25,334 nucleotides of DNA from Megasphaera sp. UBA5897 (GCA_002431345.1 DJEN01000085.1:1-25334); one strand, 5' to 3'; numbered from the stretch's first letter, positions 7,401-15,796 are shown. Notes: generated from the letters alone by a model not told the origin. Numbers and translations are program-made.

Positions 7401-7409
7401 TGATATAAT
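7401..7409 (+). promoter_or_regulatory. Extended -10 promoter of the main microcompartment operon
   Basis: TGATATAAT (7401-7409) is a perfect extended -10 element (TGnTATAAT). No good -35 lies at the right distance (AATTAA region near 7381-7387), which fits an activator-dependent promoter. Start near 7416 would give a leader of about 88 bases before the dehydratase gene. Confidence 0.55.
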
Positions 7410-7503
7410 CATCTCGAAACATCGAATTGCGGTTTATGCATGCTGTCAAATATAGCAATGAGATGGACTACGTTTCAGTGAAAGATACAAGGAGGTTTAT
7501 ACA

Positions 7504-10092
7504 ATGGATGTATTAGCAAAAGGTTTTACACAACCGACGGACCGTATTAAGGCCCTGAAAAATGCAATTTATGATGCAACCCCGACGGTAGAAGCCGATC
7601 GTGCAGAATTAGTTACGGCATCGTATAAAGAAACAGAAGGATTGCCTATCATTATCCGCCGTGCGAAAGCGGTAGAAAAGATTTTGACGGAAATCCCTAT
7701 TGCTGTTCGTGACAATGAATTGATTACAGGTTCTCTTACGGTAAGCGTACATGGCTGCCAGATTTATCCGGAATATTCCTTTGACTGGGTAGAAAAAGAA
7801 TTTGATACGATGGCTACTCGTATGGCTGACCCCTTTGAAATTCCAAAGGATACAGCAAAACGGCTGCATAACGCATTTTTATATTGGCCGGGCAAAACGA
7901 CAAGCGACTTGGCAACGAGTTATATGTCCCAGCCTTGCCTGGATGCACAGACAAACGGCGTATTTACAGTAGGCAACTACTACTTTAATGGTGTTGGCCA
8001 TGTCTGCGTCGATTACGGCAAAGTACTGGCAAAAGGTTTTTCCGGCATTATTATGGAAGCCGAAGCACAGAAAGCCAAATTATCCGGTGCTGTTCCGGCT
8101 GATATTAAAAAACGTGATTTCTATGACGCTGTTATTATTACATACAAAGCAGCTATTACCTATGCGCACCGCTATGCCGATCTTTGCGATCAGTTAGCTG
8201 CCCGTGAAGGCAATCCGACCCGCAAAGCAGAATTGACGCAAATCGCAGCCAACTGCCGCCGTGTTCCGGAATTCCCGGCAACCAACTGGTGGGAAGCACT
8301 GCAGTCCTTCTGGTTTGTACAGTTGATTCTTCAGATTGAATCGAGCGGCCATTCCATTTCTCCAGGACGTTTTGACCAGTACATGTATCCGTATTTGGCA
8401 GCAGATAAATCAATCAGCAAAGAATTTGCACAGGAACTGTTGGACAATGTTTGGATTAAATTTAATGATTTGAACAAAACACGTGATGCTGTTTCTGACC
8501 AGGCATTTGCCGGGTATGCAATTTTCCAGAATATCCAATGCGGCGGTATTGATGAAGATGGTGTTGATGCAACGAACCCGTTGTCTTACATGCTGATTGA
8601 TGCAGCTGCCCATGTTGCTATGGCAGCACCGTCCTTCTCGATTCGTTATTCCAACAAAACACCGGATGAATTCTTATATCGGGCATGCGAACTGGTTCGC
8701 TTGGGCTATGGCTATCCGGCTATGTACAATGATGAAGTTATTATCCCGGCTATGATGAACCGCGGTATTCCACTCCGCGACGCGCGGGGCTACTGCATTA
8801 TCGGCTGCGTAGAACCACAGGTTCCGCACAAGACAGAAGGCTGGCATGATGCGGCATTCTTCAATATTGCCAAAGTATTGGATATTACCCTTCATAACGG
8901 CCGCAACGGCCAGGTACAGCTTGGGCCAAAAACAGGCGAAATGAAAGATTTCAAAAACTTGGGCGAATTGATGGCTGCTTACAAGAAACAGATGGAATAT
9001 TTCGTCAAATTGTTGGTAGAAGCAGACAATGCAGTTGACTATGCGCATGCAGAACGCGCACCATTGCCGTTTGAATCCGCACTGGTCGATGATTGCCTCG
9101 GCCGCGGGATGTCTATGCAGGAAGGCGGCGCGATTTACAACTTCACAGGCCCGCAGGCATTCGGCGTAGCCGATAATGGTGACTCTTTTGCCGCTATTCA
9201 GAAACATGTTTTTGAAAACGGCGAAGTTTCCATGGCAGAATTACAGGAAGCTATGGATCACAACTTTGGTTATCCAGATGAAACAGGCAAACTGGCAACA
9301 TGGTTCGGCACAGGCTGCTGCGCCGCTGCTGGCAATACCTCGCTGGCAGGCATGGATGAACGTCAGATTTATGAAGCTGTCAAGAAAATCCTTACGGCAA
9401 ACGGCAGCATTGATATTAACGAATTGCAGCAGAGCCTGCAGGGCGGCACGACGCAGAGCGCAGCACCGGCTGCAACAGGCAACGATGCCCGTTACCAGCA
9501 GATTAAACGCATCATGGAAAACACGACATGGTTCGGCAATGATGATGATGTTGTTGATATTATTACTCGCGAAGCAGGCCAGATTTATGCCCGCGAAGTA
9601 CAGAAATATAAAAACCCGCGCGGCGGCCAGTTCCAGGCTGGATGCTATCCAGTATCTGCCAACGTTCTCTTTGGTAAAGACGTTGCACCGCTTCCAGACG
9701 GCCGTCTGGCATGGACTCCGCTTGCCGATGGTGTTTCCCCGCGTGCAGGTTGTGATACCAATGGTCCGACAGCAGCTGTTATGTCTGTTGCCAAATTGGA
9801 ACATGAAACATTCTCCAACGGTACATTGTACAACCAGAAATTCAGCCCGTCCGCTCTTGCCGGCGATGAAGGCTTGAAACGGTTTGCTGCTCTTTGCCGC
9901 GCATACTTTGACAACAAAGGTATGCATGTACAGTTTAACGTTATTGATAAAGCTACCTTGGTAGATGCGCAGAAACATCCGGAACAGCATAAAGACCTCG
10001 TCGTTCGTGTTGCCGGCTATTCTGCACAGTTTATTTCCTTGGCGAAAGAAGTACAGGATAATATCATTGACAGAACGGAATTTGAATTTTAA
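7504..10092 (+). CDS. Glycyl radical (B12-independent) 1,2-propanediol/glycerol dehydratase
   Basis: An 862-residue glycyl radical enzyme dehydrating a vicinal diol to an aldehyde (1,2-propanediol to propionaldehyde). The active site matches the Clostridium butyricum glycerol dehydratase set, shifted by two: H166, H283-S284 (SSGHSISPGRFDQY), thiyl Cys435 and Glu437 (IIGCVEPQ), and Asp449 (EGWHD). The choline-lyase pattern after GCVEP is absent. The glycyl radical is Gly838 in RVAGYSAQF. Against the clostridial enzyme (787 residues, Gly763) there is a net insertion of about 73 residues, which I place at about 591-665. It holds an amphipathic helix MDERQIYEAVKKILTANG and an Ala/Pro-rich linker, like an encapsulation peptide. 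RBS AAGGAGG precedes ATG. It is the first and signature gene of the operon. Choice between propanediol and glycerol rests on context (PocR, Pdu-type genes). Confidence 0.9.
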   Translation: MDVLAKGFTQPTDRIKALKNAIYDATPTVEADRAELVTASYKETEGLPIIIRRAKAVEKILTEIPIAVRDNELITGSLTVSVHGCQIYPEYSFDWVEKEFDTMATRMADPFEIPKDTAKRLHNAFLYWPGKTTSDLATSYMSQPCLDAQTNGVFTVGNYYFNGVGHVCVDYGKVLAKGFSGIIMEAEAQKAKLSGAVPADIKKRDFYDAVIITYKAAITYAHRYADLCDQLAAREGNPTRKAELTQIAANCRRVPEFPATNWWEALQSFWFVQLILQIESSGHSISPGRFDQYMYPYLAADKSISKEFAQELLDNVWIKFNDLNKTRDAVSDQAFAGYAIFQNIQCGGIDEDGVDATNPLSYMLIDAAAHVAMAAPSFSIRYSNKTPDEFLYRACELVRLGYGYPAMYNDEVIIPAMMNRGIPLRDARGYCIIGCVEPQVPHKTEGWHDAAFFNIAKVLDITLHNGRNGQVQLGPKTGEMKDFKNLGELMAAYKKQMEYFVKLLVEADNAVDYAHAERAPLPFESALVDDCLGRGMSMQEGGAIYNFTGPQAFGVADNGDSFAAIQKHVFENGEVSMAELQEAMDHNFGYPDETGKLATWFGTGCCAAAGNTSLAGMDERQIYEAVKKILTANGSIDINELQQSLQGGTTQSAAPAATGNDARYQQIKRIMENTTWFGNDDDVVDIITREAGQIYAREVQKYKNPRGGQFQAGCYPVSANVLFGKDVAPLPDGRLAWTPLADGVSPRAGCDTNGPTAAVMSVAKLEHETFSNGTLYNQKFSPSALAGDEGLKRFAALCRAYFDNKGMHVQFNVIDKATLVDAQKHPEQHKDLVVRVAGYSAQFISLAKEVQDNIIDRTEFEF

Positions 10093-10133
10093 TCCCTCTG
10101 TGGATTGCTTGTCTGAGAGGGGATGAAAGATAC

Positions 10134-11075
10134 ATGTCTACGGTAACGATTGATTATCAAGCAGAAGGCGATGTATTTGATATTCAGCGTTTTTCCTTAA
10201 ACGATGGTCCGGGTATTCGTACGATTGTCTTCCTAAAAGGATGCCCTCTTTCATGCTGGTGGTGCAGCAATCCGGAATCGCAGCGGCGTCGTCCCGTTGT
10301 TATGTACAATGAAAGTGAATGTGTGCACTGCAGACGCTGTGAAAGCGTCTGCACGCAGCACGCAGTCCGCTTTACCGATGATGGTGTGCGTCATTTTGAT
10401 TATCATACGTGCATCGGACAGGGAGACTGCGCAGCAGCGTGCCCTGTAGGTGCCTTGGTCATGAAAGGACACCGCATGCGGGTGGGCGAGCTGATTGAAG
10501 TACTGAAGAAAGATCGGTCTACGTTTCGGCATTCCGGCGGCGGCGTTACGTTGTCCGGCGGCGACCCGTTCATGCAGCCTGATTTTGCCTGTGAATTGTT
10601 CAAAGCTTGCAAAGCCCAAGGCTGGAATACAGCGATTGAAACAGAAGGGTGCGCAGAACCGTGTGATATTTTGAAAGTCATACCGTATGTTGACACCATT
10701 TTGATGGATATCAAACATATGGATCCGGAAAAACACCGCTTGTTTACGGGCGTATCCAACGAGCTGATTTTGAACAACGCGAAAAAAATCTCAGCGTTTG
10801 CGCCGATTACGGTGCGTGTTCCGGTGATTCCCAAATTCAATCATTCGGAAGCAGAAATACAGGCTATTGCAGAATTTGCCGCATCGCTGGGAAATGTACG
10901 CTGCGTACATTTGCTGCCGTATCATGCATTAGGAGAAAGTAAATATAAAATGATGGGGATTGAATATAAAATGAACCGACTCAGTGCCCAGTCATTAACC
11001 AATCAGGATTTGGAAAAATATCGGCCCATTGTCGAACAGGCAGGAGTGCACTGTCGGATTGGGGACGAATCATAA
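10134..11075 (+). CDS. Glycyl radical enzyme activase (radical SAM)
   Basis: A 313-residue activating enzyme that uses SAM and a [4Fe-4S] cluster to place the radical on the dehydratase glycine. The radical-SAM motif CxxxCxxC is C37-PLS-C41-WW-C44, preceded by the family start FDIQRFSLNDGPGIRT. A ferredoxin-like insert follows. The first cluster motif is complete (C63, C66, C69, C73). The second reads CIGQGDCAAACP (C93, C99, C103), with Gln96 where a fourth cysteine normally lies. GGGVTLSGGDP is the SAM-binding segment, with Asp in place of the common Glu. RBS is a GGGGATG-type run within 41 bases of the dehydratase stop. No encapsulation helix is seen, so it may ride in with its substrate or work outside the shell. 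Confidence 0.92.
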   Translation: MSTVTIDYQAEGDVFDIQRFSLNDGPGIRTIVFLKGCPLSCWWCSNPESQRRRPVVMYNESECVHCRRCESVCTQHAVRFTDDGVRHFDYHTCIGQGDCAAACPVGALVMKGHRMRVGELIEVLKKDRSTFRHSGGGVTLSGGDPFMQPDFACELFKACKAQGWNTAIETEGCAEPCDILKVIPYVDTILMDIKHMDPEKHRLFTGVSNELILNNAKKISAFAPITVRVPVIPKFNHSEAEIQAIAEFAASLGNVRCVHLLPYHALGESKYKMMGIEYKMNRLSAQSLTNQDLEKYRPIVEQAGVHCRIGDES

Positions 11076-11087
11076 GGAGGGTCATAT

Positions 11088-11909
11088 ATGGATCAGGAAT
11101 TATTAGAAAAAGTTATGAACCAGGTCAAAGCAGAACTGAATGGACAGACGAGCCAGACCGCTGCTCCGGCTGCTCCTGCCAGCGATGGCACGAAAGGCGA
11201 TGCATCTGGTATTAATCACGCAGTAGGAAGAACCGAATTTGTAGGCACGGCGATTGGCGATACGATTGGCTTAGTCATTGCCAGTGTCGATCCGATGCTC
11301 AAAGATTCTATGAAATTGGGCAAATTCCGCTCTATCGGTATTATTGGTGGCCGTACAGGCGCAGGCCCGCAGATTATGGCTGTCGATGATGCCGTAAAAG
11401 CTACGAACACAGAAGTTATTTCTGTCGAACTGCCTCGTGATACAAAAGGCGGCGCTGGCCATGGTTCGTTGATTATTATTGGTGCGGAAGATGTATCCGA
11501 TGCCCGCCGCGCTGTCGAAACAGCTCTGCAGGCTGTACCAAAATATTTCGGCGATGTATACGGCAACGATGCCGGCCATTTGGAATTCCAGTATTCGGCA
11601 AGAGCAAGCTACTGCTTGGAAAAAGCATTGGGCGCTAAATTTGGCAAGGCCTTTGGCATGACATGTGCCGGCCCGGCTGCTATTGGCGTCGTCTTGGCTG
11701 ATACAGCTGTCAAAGCAGCTAATGTAGAAGTCGTAGGCTATTCGTCTCCCGGCAACGGCGGCACCAGCTTCTCCAACGAAGTTATTTTGTGCTTCAGCGG
11801 CGATTCCGGCGCAGTACGCCAGGCTGTCAAAGCAGCGATTGCCGTAGGCAAAAAATTATTAGGTGCGTTAGGTGACGAACCGAAATCGACAACAACACCG
11901 TATATTTAA
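11088..11909 (+). CDS. pduB: Tandem-domain (BMC-T) shell protein, PduB type
   Basis: A 273-residue trimeric shell protein, close to Salmonella PduB in length and throughout the core (TEFVGTAIGDTIGLVIASVD, GGRTGAGPQIMAVDDAVKA, ELPRDTKGGAGHGSLI, YSSPGNGGTSFSNE). An N-terminal amphipathic helix DQELLEKVMNQVKAELNG and an Ala/Pro/Thr linker (about 19-45) precede the shell domains. In Salmonella the PduB N terminus links shell to enzyme core, and the same role is likely. RBS AAGGAGG lies just after the activase stop (12-base gap). Confidence 0.93.
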   Translation: MDQELLEKVMNQVKAELNGQTSQTAAPAAPASDGTKGDASGINHAVGRTEFVGTAIGDTIGLVIASVDPMLKDSMKLGKFRSIGIIGGRTGAGPQIMAVDDAVKATNTEVISVELPRDTKGGAGHGSLIIIGAEDVSDARRAVETALQAVPKYFGDVYGNDAGHLEFQYSARASYCLEKALGAKFGKAFGMTCAGPAAIGVVLADTAVKAANVEVVGYSSPGNGGTSFSNEVILCFSGDSGAVRQAVKAAIAVGKKLLGALGDEPKSTTTPYI

Positions 11910-11964
11910 TAGATAGAAATACATGATTTTAGATTACAGTGCAGTAGATTAGGAGGAAATCATA

Positions 11965-12243
11965 ATGACAAATGAAGCATTAGGCATGGTAGAAACAAAA
12001 GGCTTGGTAGGCTCTATTGAAGCAGCAGATGCAATGGTAAAAGCTGCCAACGTTACATTAATTGGCTATGAAAAAATCGGTTCCGGCTTGGTAACCGTTA
12101 TGGTCCGCGGCGATGTAGGCGCTGTCAAAGCAGCGGTAGATGCTGGCGCTGCATCGGCTAAGGTAGTCGGCGAAGTGGTATCCGTTCATGTTATTCCTCG
12201 TCCTCATACCGATGTGGAAAAAATTCTTCCTCATTTGGACTAA
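11965..12243 (+). CDS. pduA: Hexameric BMC-H shell protein, PduA type (copy 1)
   Basis: A 92-residue single-domain shell protein making hexagonal facets. It opens EALGMVETKGLVGSIEAADAM and has the PduA-type pore segment KIGSGLVTV with Ser40, suited to passing small diols. A second, nearly identical copy begins at 13978: only four substitutions (positions 2, 3, 31, 67) over 92 residues. RBS TAGGAGG seven bases before ATG. Confidence 0.94.
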   Translation: MTNEALGMVETKGLVGSIEAADAMVKAANVTLIGYEKIGSGLVTVMVRGDVGAVKAAVDAGAASAKVVGEVVSVHVIPRPHTDVEKILPHLD

Positions 12244-12264
12244 CACCCGGCGAGGTGATATGTA

Positions 12265-12996
12265 GTGGATATCAATGGAAATGATTTTCGCAGGATTGTC
12301 CTGCAGGCAATATACCAAGTATTGGCAGAAGAAAAGCAGAAACAGCAGGCGATGCGCCCTGTATATGTTATCTTTTCCCATTCCTTTGATGGTCCATGGC
12401 ACATACAACCAGAGTTGGCAAAAGGAGATATGCTGACGGCAGTCATCCCCGATGACTGGCCGCAGGATAGAGTCTGCTGTTTAATGGCAGACTCTCCTTT
12501 TAGCCAAGTGATTAAACAGGCAGAGGCAGCATCTCTTTCGCTGGCAAATTCGGTAACTATCTATCCGGCAGTATCGCATACATTGGCAGCTAAAGCGGCT
12601 TTATGTATATATGATACCTTTGAAACACAGTGGCTGGGGCGCTGTATTTCAGCAGGCAGCCAGGTGCATTTGATGCTTGGCGGCTTGCAAAAGTTTACAG
12701 GGAAAGAACCGGACGCCTATGTACAGCGGATTCTTTCGTATTATAAAATACTGCTGACATATGGCATCACGATTGGCGGCTATCCGAGCAGGCACGCCGA
12801 AACAAAAGCCAGCCGGACAGCCAAGACACAGGCTGCTCCGTCTATTGTTTTGCGAAGTCATATTATTACGGCATCGGATGTATATCCATATGCAGCAGGC
12901 ACATGTATTACGATCGCTCCGGATGCTGTAGTTACGTCCTTGGCGCAGGATGAAGCAGAACACCGCCGGATTTCATTTGTACGTTCATCATACTAG
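12265..12996 (+). CDS. PduM-like / TIGR02536-type microcompartment protein
   Basis: A 243-residue protein starting at GTG (RBS GAGGTGA; the nearby ATG is out of frame). The N-terminal helix DFRRIVLQAIYQVLAEEKQ is amphipathic. The middle segment YPAVSHTLAAKAALCIYDT resembles the VPVLT.NTLAKIALGI.D signature of TIGR02536 flavoprotein-like proteins of eut/GRM loci. The C-terminal strand-rich part SHIITASDVYPYAAGTCITI...DAVVTSLAQDEAEHRRISFV resembles the end of PduM. PduM is needed for proper organelle assembly in Salmonella, but its biochemistry is unknown. It sits between shell genes. The assignment rests on remembered motif similarity. Confidence 0.6.
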   Translation: MDINGNDFRRIVLQAIYQVLAEEKQKQQAMRPVYVIFSHSFDGPWHIQPELAKGDMLTAVIPDDWPQDRVCCLMADSPFSQVIKQAEAASLSLANSVTIYPAVSHTLAAKAALCIYDTFETQWLGRCISAGSQVHLMLGGLQKFTGKEPDAYVQRILSYYKILLTYGITIGGYPSRHAETKASRTAKTQAAPSIVLRSHIITASDVYPYAAGTCITIAPDAVVTSLAQDEAEHRRISFVRSSY

Positions 12997-13017
12997 ACCA
13001 AAGGCAGGGAAAAACAC

Positions 13018-13668
13018 ATGGAAAAAGCATTAGGACTTGTAGAAGTAAAGGGACTGAGCAGTGCTGTTGAAGTTGCCGATGTGATGGTCAAAGCTGCCAA
13101 TGTTACGCTCGTAGAGCTGGAAGCAGCGCGCGGCAGCGGCATGATGACTGTCAAAGTAAACGGCGATGTAGGTGCCGTACGGGCAGCCGTAGAAGCAGGG
13201 CGGGCGTCGGCCATGGCAGACGGTTCGCTGGTTTCTGTGGATATTATTGCTCGTCCCAATGAAGATACGGCACGCGTTTTTGTCCGCAGCAAAGCGGCAA
13301 AGCAGCGTCCGAATTTCTATGGACAGACGGAAGTATCGGAAACCAAAGCCGCAGCAACTCCTGCAGCCAAAGAAGAAATTCACGAAACCGTTTCTGATAC
13401 ACCGGCAGCTCCTGCCGTACCGGAAGAAGCAGTGCATGACACAGCTTCTGATACAGCAGATACAACAACTGTCCAGAATGTATCGGCTGACGTGTCCGCG
13501 CCTTCTTTGAAGGATACAGACAGCGTTCAGGAAAAAAAGCCGCTGCCAGCCAAGAAACCGGCACGGCACACAAGACGGACGAGAAATACCAAGAAGACGA
13601 AGACAGCCAAGACGACATCGAAAATAACACCTGATGTATCGGATACAGATACGAATTCTCATACATAA
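13018..13668 (+). CDS. BMC-H shell protein with long basic C-terminal tail (PduK-like)
   Basis: Residues 1-90 form a standard BMC-H domain (EKALGLVEVKGLSSAVEVADVM ... VSVDIIARPNED) that differs from the PduA copies, notably in the pore loop, AARGSGMMTV. About 125 extra residues follow. First comes an acidic Ala/Pro/Thr/Asp-rich stretch with loose repeats (HETVSDTPAA, HDTASDTADT), then a Lys/Arg-rich segment (KKPLPAKKPARHTRRTRNTK, KKTKTAKTTSK) like a histone H1 tail, then a short acidic end. Salmonella PduK also has a C-terminal extension, but that carries an Fe-S motif and here there are no cysteines. The tail may bind nucleic acid, cargo or a positioning system (inference). Confidence 0.85.
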   Translation: MEKALGLVEVKGLSSAVEVADVMVKAANVTLVELEAARGSGMMTVKVNGDVGAVRAAVEAGRASAMADGSLVSVDIIARPNEDTARVFVRSKAAKQRPNFYGQTEVSETKAAATPAAKEEIHETVSDTPAAPAVPEEAVHDTASDTADTTTVQNVSADVSAPSLKDTDSVQEKKPLPAKKPARHTRRTRNTKKTKTAKTTSKITPDVSDTDTNSHT

Positions 13669-13688
13669 ATTTTTAAGAAGGTCATATT

Positions 13689-13952
13689 ATGAAAATCGCA
13701 AAAGTAACTGGCTCTGTCGTTTCCACTAAAAAAGAAGACAGCCTGGTTGGTTCCAAACTGATGGTAGTCCGGTTTGAATCCAGTGAAGGAGTTCCGTATG
13801 GAAATGAAGAAGTTGCCGTTGATTATGTCGGTGCCGGCATTGGTGAGATTGTGCTGGTAGCCAGCGGCTCCGCTGTCCGCACTGCCCAGGCAATGCACGG
13901 CAAACCGATTGATTTGGCTATTGTTGGCATTATAGACTACTTAAATTCGTAA
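13689..13952 (+). CDS. pduN: Pentameric vertex shell protein (EutN/PduN/CcmL family)
   Basis: An 87-residue BMC-P protein that caps the vertices of the polyhedral shell. Family features: MKIAKVTGSVVSTKKEDSLVGSKL at the start and DYVGAGIGEIVLVASGSAVR in the core, with IVGIIDYL at the end. RBS AAGAAGG. The only pentamer gene in the window. Confidence 0.92.
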   Translation: MKIAKVTGSVVSTKKEDSLVGSKLMVVRFESSEGVPYGNEEVAVDYVGAGIGEIVLVASGSAVRTAQAMHGKPIDLAIVGIIDYLNS

Positions 13953-13977
13953 TATATACATGCTGGGAGGTACTATT

Positions 13978-14283
13978 ATGGCAAGTGAAGCATTAGGAAT
14001 GGTAGAAACCAAAGGCTTGGTTGGTTCTATTGAAGCAGCAGATGCAATGGTAAAAGCTGCCAATGTATATTTGATTGGCTATGAAAAAATCGGTTCCGGT
14101 TTGGTAACCGTTATGGTTCGCGGTGACGTAGGCGCTGTCAAAGCAGCGGTAGATGCTGGCGCAGCTTCAGCGAAAGCTGTTGGTGAAGTCGTATCTGTTC
14201 ATGTTATTCCTCGTCCTCATACGGATGTGGAAAAAATTCTTCCTCATTTGGACACGACTCCGGAACCAACTGCTGAATCATAA
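13978..14283 (+). CDS. Hexameric BMC-H shell protein, PduA type (copy 2)
   Basis: A 101-residue protein from the ATG at 13978, preceded by GGGAGG; an earlier in-frame ATG at 13960 has no RBS. It is nearly identical to the shell protein at 11965: four substitutions in 92 residues (including T31Y and V67A), the same pore segment, plus a nine-residue tail TTPEPTAES. The DNA is also highly similar, so this is a recent duplication or a pair kept alike by gene conversion. Confidence 0.93.
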   Translation: MASEALGMVETKGLVGSIEAADAMVKAANVYLIGYEKIGSGLVTVMVRGDVGAVKAAVDAGAASAKAVGEVVSVHVIPRPHTDVEKILPHLDTTPEPTAES

Positions 14284-14315
14284 GAAATCATTCAGTAGGA
14301 AAGGAGCATTTGCTC

Positions 14316-14957
14316 ATGAGTCAGACGAATTTAGCTAGTATCTTAACGGAAAAGATACTGGATAATGTAGCATATTTTGAAAATTTTAAAATTAAAATCG
14401 GCGTATCAAACCGGCATGTGCACGTCAGCCGTGCAGACCTGGATATCTTATACGGCAAAGGGTATGCACTTACCAAAAAGAGCGATTTAGGACAGCCGGG
14501 CCAGTTTGCCGCCAAAGAAACGGTAACGGTCAAAGGACCGAAAGGCGAAATGCAGCATGTACGTATTTTAGGACCTGTACGGTCGCAGAGCCAAGTAGAA
14601 ATCAGCAAAACGGATAGTTTCCGCCTTGGTATCAAGGCACCGATTACGCTGTCAGGCCATTTGGACGGCACACCTGGCGTTACGCTGATTGGGCCGCGCG
14701 GCACTGTCGTTTTAAAGCAGGGCGTTATTATTGCCAAACGGCATATTCATATGACACCGGCGCAGGCAGCAGAAAGACATCTGCATGACGGGCAAATCGT
14801 CAATGTAGAAACATTTGGCGAACGGCATGGTATATTGGGCGATGTAGTGATTCGCGTATCGGATACAGCCGGGCTGGAAATGCACATCGATGTAGATGAA
14901 GCGAACGCCTGCTCACTAAGCAACAAAGATTACGTAATGATTAGTCCTGTACGATAA
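14316..14957 (+). CDS. pduL: PduL-type phosphate propanoyltransferase
   Basis: Converts propionyl-CoA and phosphate to propionyl-phosphate and CoA, recycling CoA inside the organelle. 213 residues from ATG 14316 (RBS AAGGAG ten bases upstream; an in-frame TTG at 14310 is less likely). The two zinc-binding motifs are NRHVHVS (H34, H36) and KRHIHM (H143, H145), with E68 in FAAKETV. The N-terminal helix NLASILTEKILDNVAYF is a probable encapsulation peptide, as in other PduL proteins. The kinase that would use propionyl-phosphate is not in the window. Confidence 0.94.
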   Translation: MSQTNLASILTEKILDNVAYFENFKIKIGVSNRHVHVSRADLDILYGKGYALTKKSDLGQPGQFAAKETVTVKGPKGEMQHVRILGPVRSQSQVEISKTDSFRLGIKAPITLSGHLDGTPGVTLIGPRGTVVLKQGVIIAKRHIHMTPAQAAERHLHDGQIVNVETFGERHGILGDVVIRVSDTAGLEMHIDVDEANACSLSNKDYVMISPVR

Positions 14958-14970
14958 GGAGTGTACGCCT

Positions 14971-15780
14971 ATGAACATAGACAACAACATATTGGCGGAA
15001 TTTGCTTCGTTAGTAGCATCCGGCGATGTTCGCCCGTTTGAAGGCCCGTTGAAGGTAGGCGTTGACTTAGGTACGGCAAACATTGTTATGGCCGTCGTAG
15101 ACAGCCATAACAATCCGGTTGCCGGTATGACCATTCCCTCTACCGTCGTCCGTGACGGCATTGTAGTAGATTATGTAGGCGCTGTACGGGCTGTACGGAC
15201 GATGAAAAGCACGCTGGAAGAAAAACTGGGTGTAGAGCTGACGAAAGCAGCTACGGCGATTCCACCGGGAATTTTAGAAGGCAACGTGCGCTGCATTGCC
15301 AACTGTGTCGAAGGGGCGGACCTGGAAGTCACGCAGGTCATGGATGAACCTACGGCAGCAGCAGCTGTTTTGAAAATACAAGACGGCGCCGTCGTCGATG
15401 TTGGCGGCGGTACAACAGGCATCAGCATACTCAAAGACGGCAAGGTCATTTATACAGCAGATGAAGCCACAGGCGGAACCCACATGTCGCTTGTATTGGC
15501 TGGCTATTACGGCATTTCATTTGCCGAAGCCGAAACAATGAAAAAAGATGCCGCTAAGGAGCAGGAAGTATTTCCTGTCATACAGCCTGTTGTCGAAAAA
15601 ATGGCGTCTATTGTACAGCGGTTTGTTACAGGCCGTGATGTATCTGACATATATGTAGTAGGCGGGGCCTGCTGCTTTACAGAGTTTGAAACTATTTTTG
15701 AAAAAGTCCTGCATATTTCGACGTGGAAACCGAATGATTGTTTATTCGTTACCCCATTGGGAATTGCAGTAAATCAATAA
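14971..15780 (+). CDS. eutJ: EutJ-type Hsp70-like ATPase
   Basis: A 269-residue actin/Hsp70-fold ATPase. The phosphate-binding motifs are VGVDLGTANIVMAVVD (about 28-43) and VVDVGGGTTGISIL, and the adenosine motif region is IYVVGGACCF. Family members occur in ethanolamine and glycyl-radical microcompartment loci and are presumed chaperones or reactivation factors, without firm biochemical proof. It begins 13 bases after pduL and ends 16 bases before the aldehyde dehydrogenase gene. Confidence 0.88.
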   Translation: MNIDNNILAEFASLVASGDVRPFEGPLKVGVDLGTANIVMAVVDSHNNPVAGMTIPSTVVRDGIVVDYVGAVRAVRTMKSTLEEKLGVELTKAATAIPPGILEGNVRCIANCVEGADLEVTQVMDEPTAAAAVLKIQDGAVVDVGGGTTGISILKDGKVIYTADEATGGTHMSLVLAGYYGISFAEAETMKKDAAKEQEVFPVIQPVVEKMASIVQRFVTGRDVSDIYVVGGACCFTEFETIFEKVLHISTWKPNDCLFVTPLGIAVNQ

Positions 15781-15796
15781 AACGGAGGTACGTACT

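Noticed and set aside
9241..9990. 249-residue minus-strand frame and overlapping plus-strand frame in the dehydratase gene
   Set aside because: Both are antisense or shifted shadows of the glycyl radical enzyme coding sequence, rich in Cys/Arg/Phe as expected for shadows.
7504..10092. Choline trimethylamine-lyase (CutC) identity for the glycyl radical enzyme
   Set aside because: The segment after GCVEP is QVPHKTEGWHDAAFF, and H166/H283/S284/D449 match diol dehydratases. CutC has a different pattern after GCVEP, and the other genes are Pdu-type with a facilitator for diols.
13030..13666. Minus-strand frames of 210 and 140 residues opposite the tailed shell protein
   Set aside because: They arise from the low-complexity Ala/Thr/Lys codons of the tail read in reverse; no RBS or domain.
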